Assembly (NCBI GenBank): GCA_021464415.1
Contig: JAKCWG010000734.1
Location: forward strand, 1 to 64,000
Length of the DNA: 64,000 nt
From: Lonicera japonica
Taxonomy: Eukaryota > Streptophyta > Magnoliopsida > Dipsacales > Caprifoliaceae
Reading direction: 5' to 3'
Both the position numbers and the translations under genes were made by a program. How positions within the stretch are numbered: the stretch's first letter is position 1; each line of letters starts with the position of its first letter. Below the pieces are notes generated by a model. The model had not been told where the DNA came from. It saw nothing but the letters and a program-made list of their open reading frames with translations, and ran no database searches. Positions 48,605-60,555 of this stretch are shown piece by piece.

Positions 48605-49742
48605 AGTGAGGGCTTCAACAATTTCTTTATTCTTATCACTAGTTTTAAACTTCTCAGTAATCTCAATAGTAAGTTTAATATAAGAGGTTTCTACCTTAGG
48701 TTTCTTAATTATAAGAACATGCCTTTTCTCTTCTAAAGCTTGTACATTATCTAGGGTTTCCTCAATATGAGTTAATTGACTCGCTATAGTGTGCATATGA
48801 AGGTTGGTATAGTTGTTTTGTTTAATGACCTTGTTAAGGTCATTTAGTCCTATATGGGACGAGGTTAGCCTAATATTGGTTGAGAAAGCATTGGTTTCAA
48901 GGGCTTGGCTGCCTTCAACCTTAATTTTGAAGGCTTCAGTAGGGGGACGAAGTAATTGAATAGTATTTCCTGAAATAGTTTTTCAAGTTTTATAAAAATT
49001 GTCGATGGTACAAATATTAGGATAGTCTCCTTCGCATTTACTATAAAACCAGGTGACAAACGGGATGACCTCCTCATTTTCAGCAATATGTTCATAAAAT
49101 TTAGTTTTAATCCATGCCTTTTGTTCATCAGAAAATTTAGCAAAAAATCATTTTCTAAAATCATAATATTTTTTTTGCATAAACTCCTTATTGCAATCAG
49201 TTCTCTTATAAGAGAGTATTTTTAGTGAGAGTCAAAATTTGTTTCATGGCAAAACCTAACTCATAAATAGTATATGGTTCATTTTTTGAGGGTTTTGAAT
49301 AAATACCATGTGGAATATTTTGTTGGGAATTAATAATTCCCTCAAATTGTAAATCATCATCTTTAGTACCAGATACCCCCGCCGCTTGTGTGGTTCTAGG
49401 TGTTAGATACTAGAATTAATAATAGGAGCTGGTGTATATAATCTTTGGCTTTCTGATTGAAAAGCCGAAGAAGGTCTCCTAGATGACGTAAATTACCTAG
49501 CGGTCTTATTATTATTGAATCTGACTGTAACATCACCATCATCGAACTGAAGGATTTCTTCAACCCTTTTGTTTTCAACAGGAGCAGGAGAAGCTGCGAC
49601 TTCCAAAAGCCATTGCTCAGGCAACTCAATATCATTCCATCTAACAGTTTTAAGGATAGCCATATCATACCATAATAAGTTGGTTTCTATAAGCGTAGTC
49701 CTACTCTTGGGGTCATACCTTTTAGCGTTAGGACTAAGCGTT
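48605..49742 (-). pseudogene. Viral movement-protein end and linker region remnants
   Basis: The minus frame shows KRYDPKSRTTLIE and VRWNDIELPEQWLL near 49700-49620, the caulimovirid segment after the movement domain, then an AWIKTKFYEHIAEN stretch near 49100 and a charged helical stretch to 48605. Stops and shifts interrupt it. The N-terminal movement domain is absent because the block starts at 49742 against a host repeat. Confidence 0.65.
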
Positions 49743-50182
49743 GGAACTTGTATGCTATTGGGTGATATTTCTATTTAATAATAATAATTTCTGTTAAATA
49801 AAAACTATTTACAAAATGCTAAAAATTAAAAAAAAATTATTATAAAAATGATAACTAAAAGTACTTCAAAAGTAAGAATAAATATTCATAAATTTTAAAA
49901 TTGGCAGAAACTTTAACGGATCATCCAAATTCGTTAAATGTGAACTCGCAACCGGACGGTTATTATTTTGTGTTAAATAAGTGAATTATTTTGGGTTAAA
50001 TAAGTGAATTTCATTTCGTATTTATTCGTGTTAGGTTATCATATCACGTGTCTCTCTAGTTTAAATTTAGAAAATTTAAAATAAAAAATTTAGAAATATG
50101 AGAAGATTTCCACAATTTAAAATAGTTTTGAGCTAATAATAATAGATGTTTGGTTCAAATTTCTTGAATTCGTATATAATTC
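49743..50182. repeat. 440-bp repeat, copy 2
   Basis: Uninterrupted copy matching 37172-37264 plus 37986-38347. It starts GGAACTTGTATGCTATTGGG directly beside the viral block and contains TCATATCACGTGTCTCTCTA. Confidence 0.85.
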
Positions 50183-50572
50183 ATTTTATTTGTGGGTAAT
50201 ACCATACAATCTAATTCCATAATACTAGTTAAATAAATACCTTTTACAAAAAAAGTAAAAATTAGGAAAAAAAAATTATTATAAAGAAGATAACTAGGAG
50301 TACTTCAAAAGGAGGAATAAATATTCATTAATTTTAAAATAGGTAAAACAAAACGAATCACTCAAATTCGTTAAAGGTGAACATATAATAAACCAATTAT
50401 TATTTCGTGTTAAACAGACGAATCTCATTATCTAACATCTATATTAATTCGTGATATGTTATTGTGTAACATGTGACTCTAATAGGTCTAGTTTAAATTT
50501 AGAAAAAAATAAAAATAACACCCTAAGGATTTCAGTAATTTGATTTCAGTAATTTAAAATAGTTTTGCGCTT

Positions 50573-50627
<55 letters not shown>

Positions 50628-50650
50628 GATATTTGGTTCAAATTTACTTG
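50183..50650. repeat. 440-bp repeat, copy 3 (diverged, tandem to copy 2)
   Basis: ATAACTAGGAGTACTTCAAAAG at 50290 matches ATAACTAAAAGTACTTCAAAAG at 49851, a spacing of 439 bp, and the alignment runs on to TTTGGTTCAAATTT. It carries a (TAA)n microsatellite of about 18 units at 50574-50627 where copy 2 has only AATAATAATAG. Confidence 0.78.
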
Positions 50651-51206
50651 CAGTATAATTTTAATTTTGAGTATACTTGTTAAGGGGACATAAAGCTTTT
50701 TAGTCCGTTCTTAATACAAAAGGTAAAGTTTTATCAAAAGAACTTCAAACTAGTTAAAATATAATCCTAATTAAACTTAAAAAAATAGCAAAACTATAAA
50801 GTGAGATTTTCTCACTTTAATTAAAAAAATTTGTAGACTAATCTACATGATAAGTAGATTACTTTCACCAAATTTTATTAAAAAAATTCAACCCGAAAGT
50901 AAGTGAGATGATCATAAAAAAATTAAATGGCTAAAAATGCACATTTATTTCAACTTTTCAATATCCCACATCTATATTGAATTCTTTTATATAATTTAGT
51001 GGAAGTGATCTACTCACAATTTTTGATATAAAAATTCATCTACTATCTCCAAAATAGCATTCATTCTTTTTATTAAAGTGAGTAAATCATCTTTATAGTC
51101 TTACTCACAAACAAAGAGCAAAAACAAAATAATTAAAATGATAAGATTTTTATATACAAAATATCTTTAAACTTATACCAAAACTACCACAAACTCAAAC
51201 TCAAAT
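50651..51206. other. AT-rich DNA, no gene seen
   Basis: Contains short inverted segments such as AAAGTGAGATTTTCTCACTTT near 50800 but no coding or clear transposon ends. Confidence 0.4.
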
Positions 51207-51209
51207 TAA

Positions 51210-51861
51210 GGGAGGTGTATTCAATATAGAATATGTAGCATTTTTTGGATTTGTAAAGTTTATGTGTATTCAATTGGAATTTTTAAATGTCTTTTAAAAT
51301 CTTATGGTAATCAATTAGAATTATTTTATTTTAAATCTTGTGGTATTCAATTAAGATTATAAATAGTCTTTTAAAATTTTATGCTATTCAAAACTCAATA
51401 AATTTTGAATTTTTTTATAAATTGATAGATTTGAGAGTATTTTTATGAATAACAAATTCACCAACAAATCTTCTATTCAAGTAGAAGATTTCATATGGAT
51501 TTCTCTTCCAACTTTCTCCCAAACTCTATGTTTATTTATTTTTTCTTCTTTATAATTTTACTAAACCTTTCTACTCAATTATTCTTCTCCCAAATCCTAT
51601 ATATTATTTGTTTTTCGTAATCAAAATCTTTTATTATTTATCCTTTGATTTTTTTTTTATCATAATTAGAAGAATCAATGAATTTATTAAAATATATAAA
51701 AATACTATAGTCTATATCTTAAAATATGTTAGACTTTGTATGGATTTATTAAAATTTGTTAAACTCTATATATATTTAAAATAATCTACAGATTTAAAAG
51801 AATATACGGATTTTAAAAAAATCATAAAAATATTTTAAAATGTGAATTGAATACACCCTCC
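51210..51861. mobile_element. Tourist/PIF-like MITE
   Basis: Ends read GGGAGGTGTATTCAAT and ATTGAATACACCCTCC, flanked by TAA at 51207-51209 and 51862-51864. Interior GTATTCAATT repeats and 652-bp length are typical; no transposase. Confidence 0.8.
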
Positions 51862-51864
51862 TAA

Positions 51865-52355
51865 GCTATCATGGTCGTCATCATCACATTCTTCAATATA
51901 TATCTATATTGTCCTTAGGATTTGGGTACTAGAACAATTCCCCATTGTCTCACCCCAATAGTACTGTTTGGGCTTGAATTTTGATAAATAGTTCAATTTC
52001 ACACCAATCATTCACATCGACAAGTTGAAACAACTAGAGGTTAATTAGCAAAAGAGACATAGTTCAAACTAATGTTTCAAAAGGCACCTTAGGTGTACCT
52101 CTCGAGGCAAGGCATGGATAAAACGCTTTGGAACGTGAATTTTAGGGCAAAATATGAGGCTTACGCCTCTCCAGCTTGAGGCAAGTTCAAGGCGCATGTT
52201 TTGAGGCGCGCACCTCAAGGCGTGTGAAGCATTTCTAGAGTATACTACGTTATTTTGATACTTATATACATATATGTAGGTGGTCAAAATTTTATGACCC
52301 GACCCACTGAGATAAATCGAGAAACGAGTCAGAGGGAATGGAAAAATGGGTGAAG
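51865..52355. other. Spacer with a degraded hAT-like fragment
   Basis: At 52066-52230 there is AATGTTTCAAAAGGCACC and GGCTTACGCCTCTCC, resembling the MITE at 8366-9148, but no paired terminus or target duplication was found. The 72-residue frame over it is not taken as a gene. Confidence 0.35.
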
Positions 52356-53010
52356 TGTGACAAGAGAATTTTTTTGGGTACGGTAGGTTCCCCCGGCAAC
52401 ACTTATGCTGATTCGGCTATACGTCATCCGTTTGTGTGTGTGTGGTCACTGTATTGAGCTCTTAAGGCAACATGAATGCTGTTCCAAGCTTTCTCTCCCT
52501 AAAACAATTTAAGCAAAACTAGCAACTCTTTCTCTTTGCCCAAAATACTCAGCAACCAACCCTTTTTCTCGAGCCTCATTTCTTCTATTTATATGTATAG
52601 AATTAGGGTTACATTTGCTCATTAGGGTTGATCGTAAAATGACTAAAGAGGGTAAGCCTTGGATAATACTCCAGCTTTTATTCCCTTATCCATTACTAAT
52701 AACCTCTGAATTCGTACGTTGATGGTAGAGCAGTAAGGATCTGCACGATTCTGCACAAATCCGTACAATTTAGTATGATCATCTACACGTGCCTCTCACG
52801 TGTCCTATAAGTGCTATGACACATGCTCCTCTTCCTGGGGGTCTCGGCCCCGACCTCCCATCTCGGTGTGCCTTGGTGCCTCTTCTTCGGCATATTTTCT
52901 TATTATTCCTTTCCGTTTGGGTATGGCATGTCCTCTGGGCCTAAAGCATGGGCCTCCGCATAAACTGGACTGGCCTGGTTTACCTTAACCAAATTTTATG
53001 CTCCCTCACA
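52356..53010 (-). mobile_element. 3' LTR of a minus-strand Gypsy (probable Tat-lineage) element
   Basis: Starts TGTGACAAGAG and ends GCTCCCTCACA, a TGTGA/TCACA inverted end pair. Just inside it the minus strand reads GCTTGAGGGGCA, a short polypurine tract. This places the element to the right, running on the minus strand, which agrees with the integrase remnant at 61974-62685. The 5-bp flank is TGAAG; the matching flank lies out of view. Confidence 0.65.
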
Positions 53011-53410
53011 TGCCCCTCAAGCATGCGATCTCATCAAACAAGATGTGGATCACGTGCTTGAGCCTAATCTTCGATCGGAAGCTTTCCTGGATGACCTGGC
53101 CCGATTTCATGTGTTAATCATCGATCTGGTTACTTAACGATTTGAGGCCCGACCCATTTCTTTCGGGTTTACGACTCATTTTTCTCGTTTCGAGCTTCTT
53201 AAAGGTATAACTACCCTTTGAATGTTACACCGTCGTCATTGTGTGTTTGCTTTCTCGAAGAAAAAACTTCTGCTTGTGTAATCATCTCATGTTTTCGCTT
53301 TAGGGCTTTATCGAGTTAGTTACTCATTGCTTCATTCTTCTTTTTGTTTTTACTCCTCACCGGTCCAACCCTTGTTCTCGTTAAAAACCTTTTCAAAACC
53401 CTAGAAAGCA

Positions 53411-56198
53411 ATGGATCGTTATCGATTAGGAACTAAGGAGAGAAAGAACGAATTTTACCGTAATTTTCTTCCTGAATAGTTCCAATGGGAAGAAATCGAA
53501 AGTGACGAGGATGCGATTTCTAAGAAGATCGCATTCGACGCTGGCATGTATCCCGTTTACACGGCCTATTTTGGGAAAGCTGGATTGCGGGTTCCCTTCG
53601 ACCCACTATTGGTCGATTTTCTTCATCGAACTCGCCTGTATTTGAGTCAGGTGGTTCCCAATATGGTCAAGATCATATTGGGCTTGGCCAAAGTGAATAG
53701 GAGGTTTAACATGCAGCTCGACTTCTAGGATATCGCATACTGCTATTCTCTCAATTTCTCTAACTCTGAGGGTAGATGGAGTTTGAAGAGGAGGCCGAAG
53801 GCCCCGACCCTAATTCTAGGCTTATGGAATTCTAGTAAGTACATGTATAATGATGTGGGGATTCTAAAGGGGAATGTGGAGCCTGATCCCTCTGGATTTT
53901 CAGTTCCTAGACAACGCGGCCGACCTAGTAAGTCATCGTTGAATCTCATGTCGTGTTGAATAATGTCCTTTGCTTTTCATCTTTTAATCTAAATATTGTT
54001 TCTATTTTTTGTAGATGATAAATTGTTCACCAGGCCTGCTTGGGGAATTGTTCATTACAAACAACTAAACGCCATCGCCCGTCACACTGGAAATGGCGAT
54101 GCCTCTATAATGAATCATCCCAGGGCTGCCCACAACCTTCTGGGCTATCGTCCTGACATCACATCCTTCCTTGACAGGACTTCCCCAGGCGACTGGATAG
54201 GAGACTAGTTGGAACTTTCTGCTCAGTACCAACTGTTCGCTCGGTATCATATTCTCAACTGGGATGTCCGGGCAGACAAGGAAAGAACTGCGCGCAAGGT
54301 GGCCTAGGGTCTAGCGGAAGCCACTTCGGACCAGCCGCAGAAAAAGCGCTAAAAGAGTAAGGCCCAAAAGTCGGCTAGAGTGAACGTTTTGACGGTTTCG
54401 ACAGTCGACTGAGATTCGACTGCTCCTGTTGTCATTGACGTTTCATACCGCGGCTCCTCTTCCGAAGCCAAACCGAGGGGTTGTAGTTCCAATTGAGTGT
54501 CTAGATAACCCTAATGTTTATAAGGAGGGGGATGACCTAGAAATCGAACAACTCTTTAAAGACGTTGGATTCGATGACTAGGCTGGTCCCTCTGGTACAT
54601 TTCCTTTAATCGAATCGGAGGACCTCGCTCCCATAACCACTATAGTGGGGCAAGTCGACCTGGAAGTTGTAACCGAGCATCCTATTTCTGAATTGGCTAT
54701 GGTTGAATCGGACAATCCTCTTCCAGATGAAGGGATTGCAATGAACGAAGGTGTTTTTCCCATTTTTTCTCCTACTTCTAGTGTTATTTTCTTTGAGGAT
54801 TTCTTCTCGTGGACTACCAATGTTAGGAGGCGCCTGATAAGGCAGTATCGTATTCAAGTTGGTGCTAAACCCAGTCGTTGTTTACATGAAACAGGCATTG
54901 TTGAGATCTCTGTTCCCCCTTCCTCTGTTCCGGTCGTGGAGACCATGGCTCCTCCCCGAATAAAGCGTTTAAATTTCAGGCAAGTTCGCTTGCTGAAAGA
55001 GAATAAGGCGGTGTCAGCTTTCGAGATTGCCAAGCTCGCTATTCCTCAAAAGAAGAGTAGGAAAAAGGATGTGCCTCGTGAAGGCAATACGGAGACAGCC
55101 CCATTCGAGATTCCTAGAGTCGAATATGGGGTTCAGCCATCTGATGCTACTCCGAGCATTGACGTTGATGCTCCCATCGTTTCTGGCGCAGTGACCTCTG
55201 TCGATGGTGGTTCTTCCCCCAACCTGACGGTTACTGACGAAAGGGTTCACGTTCCCACTTCAGCCATTAAGGGCGATATTGGTCCTGGCCCATTCGTGGA
55301 CAAGAGCAAGGCAAAGGTTTTCGTGGAGGAGCCGAGATTGTACTTTCCTGACAAGTTAGTGACTGTTGAAGATTCGGCTATCCGTGACCCTAAAGTTGCT
55401 CGGGCCATGATTATGTATATGTCCCTCCCCAAGGATCAACAACTATTACAACAAGAGAGCCCTGCTGACCTAGGAATGGGAATCTTCCGATGTCTTGCCA
55501 AGGTAAAACATCCATATCGCTTTGCGAATTATTGATTTCTTTCATTATTTATACAATAACTGTCGTGTTTATAGGTTGGTACACGCTTCTCCAAGCTTGA
55601 GCTGAAGTGTATGCAAAAGCTGAGGAGGGCCAAGGCCGTTAAGAAAAAACGAAAGGCCGAGATTAAAAAATAGCGTGCATTGATCGCCCATCTATTGGAG
55701 CCTCAAATAGCCCAAAGTAACGAACTCACTACTCTCAAGGCTTCCTATTAAGAGCAAATTTCCAGCCTTGACAGAATAAAAAATGCTTTGGGGGTAGAAA
55801 TCTGGCTAGAGAGAATGCCGAACTAATGGCTAAGGGTGCTGTTGTTAAGTTGAATCGAGTCAAGGAGGAGCATGCCTCGAACGTGGCTCAATTGAAGGAA
55901 CAACATGCCTTCAAAATGTCCCAGCTGAACTTTCGTTATGGATCTGCTTTGGTTGACGAGAGAAACAGTGGCTATAACAAGGCATTGAATGACTGGTCGT
56001 TCGAGATGTTTAAGCTCAAGGATCTTATTTATTAGGGCGGGTACAAACTCGGCCTTGAGCGTGCTGGTCTGCCCGTCGACCATAAGCTGTATGGTCGGCC
56101 TACGTTGTGCCTACTGGATCTTTATAATGCCAAAGTTTTTTTTTAATTCTGAAGAGGATGAGGATACATCTCCTGCTAGTCCCCCTCCAAAAGTTTAA
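53411..56198 (+). pseudogene. Intron-containing antisense gene inside the Gypsy element, decayed
   Basis: Exon 1 is 53411-53927, exon 2 54015-55502 and exon 3 55575-56198. Intron 1 (87 bp) is CCTA|GTAAGT...TTTTTTGTAG|ATG and intron 2 (72 bp) AAG|GTAAAA...TTTATAG|GTT; both preserve the frame. The N-terminal part, with GLRVPFDPLLVDFLHRTRLY, resembles the plant 'putative gypsy type transposon' domain (Pfam PF04195, from memory). The C-terminal part is a charged coiled coil ending EEDEDTSPASPPPKV. In-frame stops occur at 53477 and 53726, at 54206 and several times before 54645, then at 55671, with frameshifts before 54645, near 55800 and near 56140. The longest open part is 54645-55502. Extra ORFs antisense to pol are known from Tat-lineage Gypsy elements; their function is unknown. 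Confidence 0.72.
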
Positions 56199-56424
56199 TA
56201 GTTGCGCGATAAGGGCACCTCTGTGTATTCCGTTTAATCTTGGATTCTCTCTTTCTGTATGCTTTTGATATAATATGATTTTGACTTGGCCTTCAATTTT
56301 GTTGCATTCTGCGATTGAATTTTTATTGAATTATAACTTAATATTATTGTGGTGTTGCCCCCTTAAGACACGGAGTACGTGCTGTAGTGTGGGGCAGGTA
56401 GCGCTTCATGAATTGATATCGCGC

Positions 56425-56925
56425 AAGTGTACATCTCGGCCTATGACAGATGACACTTGTGGCTTAAACAGCCAAAGACTTTTAAAAAATGGCTTAAACA
56501 GCCAAATGTTTTTAAATAATGCCCCTTAGGCACAAGTGTTCATCTCGGCCTGTGGCAGATGACACTTGTGGCTCAAACAGCCAAAATTTTTGAAATAATG
56601 CCCATTGGGCACAAGTGTTCATCTCGGCCTGTAGCAGATGATAGTTATGGCTTAAACAGCCAAATTTTTTGAAATAATGCCCCTTGGACACAAGTGTTCA
56701 TCTCGACCTGTGGCAGATGACATTTATGGCTTAAACAGCCATTTTTTTTTTAAATAATGCCCCTTGGGCACAAGTATTCATCTAGGTCTATGGCAAATCA
56801 CACTTGTGGCTTAAACAGCCAAAAAATTTGAAATAATGCACTTTAGGCACAAGTGTTCATCTCGGCCCATAGCGGACGACACTTGTGGCTTAAATAGCCA
56901 AAATAAGTTTTCTCATGAGCCTTAG
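56425..56925. repeat. 80-bp tandem array, six units
   Basis: Units start AAGTG(T/A)TCATCTCGGCC at about 56425, 56534, 56613, 56692, 56772 and 56851, spacing 109, 79, 79, 80 and 79 bp. The first unit holds an extra 30-bp partial repeat of GGCTTAAACAGCC. Each unit carries GGCAGATGACACTTGTGGC and AAATAATGCCCCTTGGGCAC. Arrays in the region between pol and the 3' LTR are a known habit of Tat-lineage elements. Confidence 0.88.
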
Positions 56926-57115
56926 GCTACTCGTGCGCAATGGTTGCACGTGCGCATATAAATGTGCTTATTGTTTAAGCGAAACGCTTGGCGCATTTAA
57001 TGGGCAGTTGTGGGGATTTATCGTGTGGTAGGTTGGGGAGGCAGGGTGTCGTTTTCCAAAGCGTAGGTCCGATTCGAATTAATTACATCCCTCGTAAACC
57101 GTCACCTGCTTTAGT

Positions 57116-57124
57116 TATAAATAG
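57116..57124 (+). promoter_or_regulatory. TATA box before a small antisense ORF
   Basis: TATAAATAG lies 78 bp before ATG 57194 on the strand opposite to the retroelement. It matches the plant TATA consensus closely. Confidence 0.5.
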
Positions 57125-57193
57125 CCCCCTTAATCCCATTAGTTGTCCTCCTTCAACTTTATTATCTTCTCTACTTACACCATATACTGAAGA

Positions 57194-57505
57194 ATGGATA
57201 AGAATTTGGATGAAGCCAACAGTTCTTATCGTCCACCGGCGACCCGAAACATTGCAGATACCCTTTTCTAAAGGGTAGAAGTTCTTAAACGAGAGGTTCA
57301 GAGACTAGAGAGAGATATCCCTCGAATGGTCAGAGCCATCCAGGATCTGGAGAGGCATTTAGCCGTCGTAACCGCAGAGAGGGACCAATTGTGGAAGATG
57401 CTTAGGTATGAGGAAGAAGAACAAGAGAAGGAAATACGTACCTCGAGCCATTGGAAATACATGTTTACCCATGTGTTTTCGATGGTTGAGGGTTCGCCGC
57501 CGTAA
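57194..57505 (+). pseudogene. Small coiled-coil ORF 1, one stop
   Basis: A 103-codon frame from ATG 57194 to TAA 57503, broken by a single TAA at 57269. After the stop it reads EVLKREVQRLERDI and DLERHLAVVTAERDQLW, a heptad-like coiled coil. It resembles in style and size the open ORF at 60933. No function is known to me. Confidence 0.55.
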
Positions 57506-57901
57506 ACAAGCGGTCTCATTTTCCCTCTTTTGTTCTTCAACTATTCCATATGTTCTTACCTTTCCTCCTATCAGGTGTGTTGAGTTTCATCTTCTTCATT
57601 CTCCTTAAGTTATTCTTGGATTAGCTTTGTCCAGCCGATCTAGGGTTCTTATGGAGATATAGTTGTTGAAATTTATAACAAGTTGCTCTTAGCGTCGTAA
57701 CTGTCTGTTAAATAGTTGGTATTTACTGAGGAAAATCTCCTTTACTGATTTGTTTTCAGATTGTAGTATGCAATCAACTGGACCTCGAAGTCCCACCTTT
57801 GTAATCTTCCATCTAAATGAGGAAATATTGTTTTGCCCCATGTGTGTGTTCGTTTACTGTTTCCAACTTTTTTTGTGACTGTCTATGTAATTTGTAATTG
57901 A

Positions 57902-60555
57902 TGTGAAGCCCCGAATCCCGTTCTAAGATTTTTATCTCCGGGACTCAGTTAATCACGGATGCCATGCGCGACGGCGAGTTTAAAATATAAAAATCACAAC
58001 ATTTAAAAGTTTTTTTCTTGGATTTCGTGGCCTTTCACCCACGTTACAGCAGGGCCTCCTGTTCGTTTTTTTGCACGGTTTCGAGTATTTTACCCAGGGG
58101 CACTTAGTCCCAACTTGCGGCCCCAACTTTTAGAGACCAAACCTGGGACCTACCATAGACTAGCGCAACCATGTATGTGTATAAATCAAATTACTTAAGT
58201 AATAAGCCTACAGGCGAGTAATTGTGCCGGATAACTAATAATAAGGTTCATCTCGAACCCATCAACTAGCCAACAAGAATAGAAGTAATGAAAAGCTATC
58301 TTTATTTCAAACATATACTTAATACACTCATACTTGGATAAAGTTCATACTTATCGCTTACGAAAGCATGGAATATCATAAATTCATATACTTGGTTCAA
58401 AGATACGTTCAACATGTATATACATCTAGAATACATGTATATACATATATATATACATCCAATCGTGTCCCTTTAGGACAATTCATAAATCACGTAGCCA
58501 CTAAGGCTATACGCGACAAGGAAATCACCAAATGGTAAAATATGGTGCCAACACATCAAATCTTATCTCATGTACATATATAGCTTGTGAGTATATATAT
58601 TTATATAAGCAGTAGACCAAATGATAATATTGTTGTTATACTTAAACTAACTTCACCAAGTCCATTAACTATCAGCCTGGTTAAGAATGTTATCCGTGTG
58701 GGAAGTTTCATACATTTACATCATTTAGGCTCCAAGCCAAGTATAACATATATATATATATATATATATATTATAAGCTCTAAGTTCAATACAAACTTCC
58801 CATATGATTAATGTACTTAGTTTACTCAAAATAAACTTAGAAATCTACCAAGTATAGTTATGGACTGGCAAGTATTTAGTAAATCTCATAAATACGAGGA
58901 TGATGGTCAAAGTACAACAACTATACCGCAAACACAAGTAATTATACCCAAACTATACTTTTAATACTATATATATATAATATCATATATATATATATCA
59001 AAGTTACTACTCGTTATCGTACTTGCATAAGAGGGTCGTATGTAAACCATGTTTAAAACTCATGTGTAATTGGGGCTTTAGGTATAAAAGTCATAATCAA
59101 GTTCTAAATGATGCAAATCAACCAAATAATCGGAACAAAACACCCCGAACCTCCATGAACATGATTTTTTCGAAATTGTGTACAAAACCCCAAGTTTGAT
59201 TTGATTCAAAGCAATTTATGCATGATATCTTGAAATGAAGTTTGTATATTAGTGTTCCCACCTATTGAGGGTTAATCCTTCAAATAATCGATACGAAATC
59301 GAACCGGGCCAAGCAAACAGCGAGCTTTCCCCATCCACAGCCATAGAAGAAGGTGGAGAAGGTGGAGAAGGTGGAGGTGATGATGAATAGTGCTCGGTGG
59401 TGGCGAAGAAGGAAGAGCTTAGGTTGATCCTCAAATCATGCGCAAAACCCCCCAAATCGCTTCTCCTTTTTCTCTCTAAGAGCTCTCATGAGTTGATGAT
59501 GAAATGAGAAAGAAATAAAGATAAACGTACATATATATACTACTATTCCCATTTTCGGGTACTGTTCACGCACGTGGGACTTGCAGCGCTGAACTTTGAA
59601 CGTCCATAATTTCTTGCTCGGAAGTTCAATTGAAGTGATCTTTATGTCCATGAAAATTTTATTCGAAGCTCTACAACTTCTTAGAAGGAAGCTTCTTCAA
59701 ATTCAGATGGATTATTCCCAGAAATGCATCGAAATCAACGCGTTAATGTTACCGAATGAACATCTGTTAGCGATTCGCCTATTTCATGCTCAGTTTTGAC
59801 TTAGTAGAGGCCTAAATTTGCCTTCGGTTAAAACACAAAAGTTGTAGATTGCTTAAAAATCTAGACCCTTAAATGAAAAAAAATTCAATCTGGCGAGAAA
59901 CGAAGAAGTTACGCTTCCTCAAAGTTATCCAAAAATTATGAAGTCGAGTAAATTGAAAACTTGCAATCCATATCCCAATTTCGACTCGAACCACCTGAAA
60001 TGACTTGCAACTATTCCAACATGCTTAAATATATTAATGTAATTCGTTGGAAGTCTTTGAGCCATTCAGATCCTTTCGGAGCAAAATATGGCTATCCGAA
60101 GTACACTTCTGCCTTACGCGCGACATTATCCCATATTTTTAATGGACGGACTCCAAATACGAAACATTTCGGCCCGAATAACACTTTCTTCGCATTAATG
60201 AAATTGTAACGAATTTAAAGGACTGAAAATAGATTATCTTCATCTGATATGCTTAGACATTACTGCATGTGCGTCAGTCGGGGTTCAAACAACCCGAATT
60301 CTAAGTTATTTTATTTTGAATTGATTCAAACCAATTTACGCAAAGTTCTCGATGTATTTTAACCGGAATGTTAGTGAAATAATAGTAATGAGTCACGGTT
60401 CAAATAACCTTAAATTAGGGTCTCCTAACCTTGATTGCATCGCAACTTCTAGAAGCCATTTTACTGCAGTTCTATTGACATTCAAATGAAATTATAATCC
60501 CAGTGAACTCAGTTGTTTCTATCTCGGCAGATCTGAATAGGTCTACCTAGACGCA
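57902..60555. mobile_element. Probable solo LTR inserted in the Gypsy element
   Basis: Starts TGTGAAGCCCCG and ends TAGACGCA, with ATTGA directly before (57897-57901) and after (60556-60560), a 5-bp target duplication. Parts resemble the LTR at 83-3361: for example GCTCGGAAGTTCAATTGAAG at about 59617 versus GCTCGGAACTCCGATTGAGG at about 2218, followed in both by GTGATCTTTAT and CTACAACTT. No internal region or second LTR is present. The right end is less certain, since nearby sequence has the CTCGGC style of the host element. Confidence 0.5.

Larger units (their letters stand above)
40018..49742 (-). mobile_element. Endogenous caulimovirid polyprotein block, decayed, split by a nested retrotransposon
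   Basis: Reading the minus strand from 49742 the order is: end of the movement-protein region (VRWNDIELPEQWLL, near 49640), a linker region (48605-49200), the coat-protein region (43848-42586) with a CCHC knuckle, aspartic protease (DSGA), reverse transcriptase and RNase H, the order of single-polyprotein caulimovirids such as petuviruses and florendoviruses. Most of the movement protein is missing. Many stops and frameshifts break every domain. The Copia-type element at 43849-48599 interrupts it, leaving about 5 kb of viral sequence. Copies of a 440-bp host repeat abut both sides. It is an old integrated copy with no intact gene. Confidence 0.85.

Noticed and set aside
54645..55535. Independent 296-residue host gene
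   Set aside because: Its end runs into a GT-AG intron and its neighbours in the same order are broken exons of one larger antisense gene within the Gypsy element.
56425..56925. CRISPR-like array
   Set aside because: An 80-bp tandem repeat without spacers inside a retroelement.
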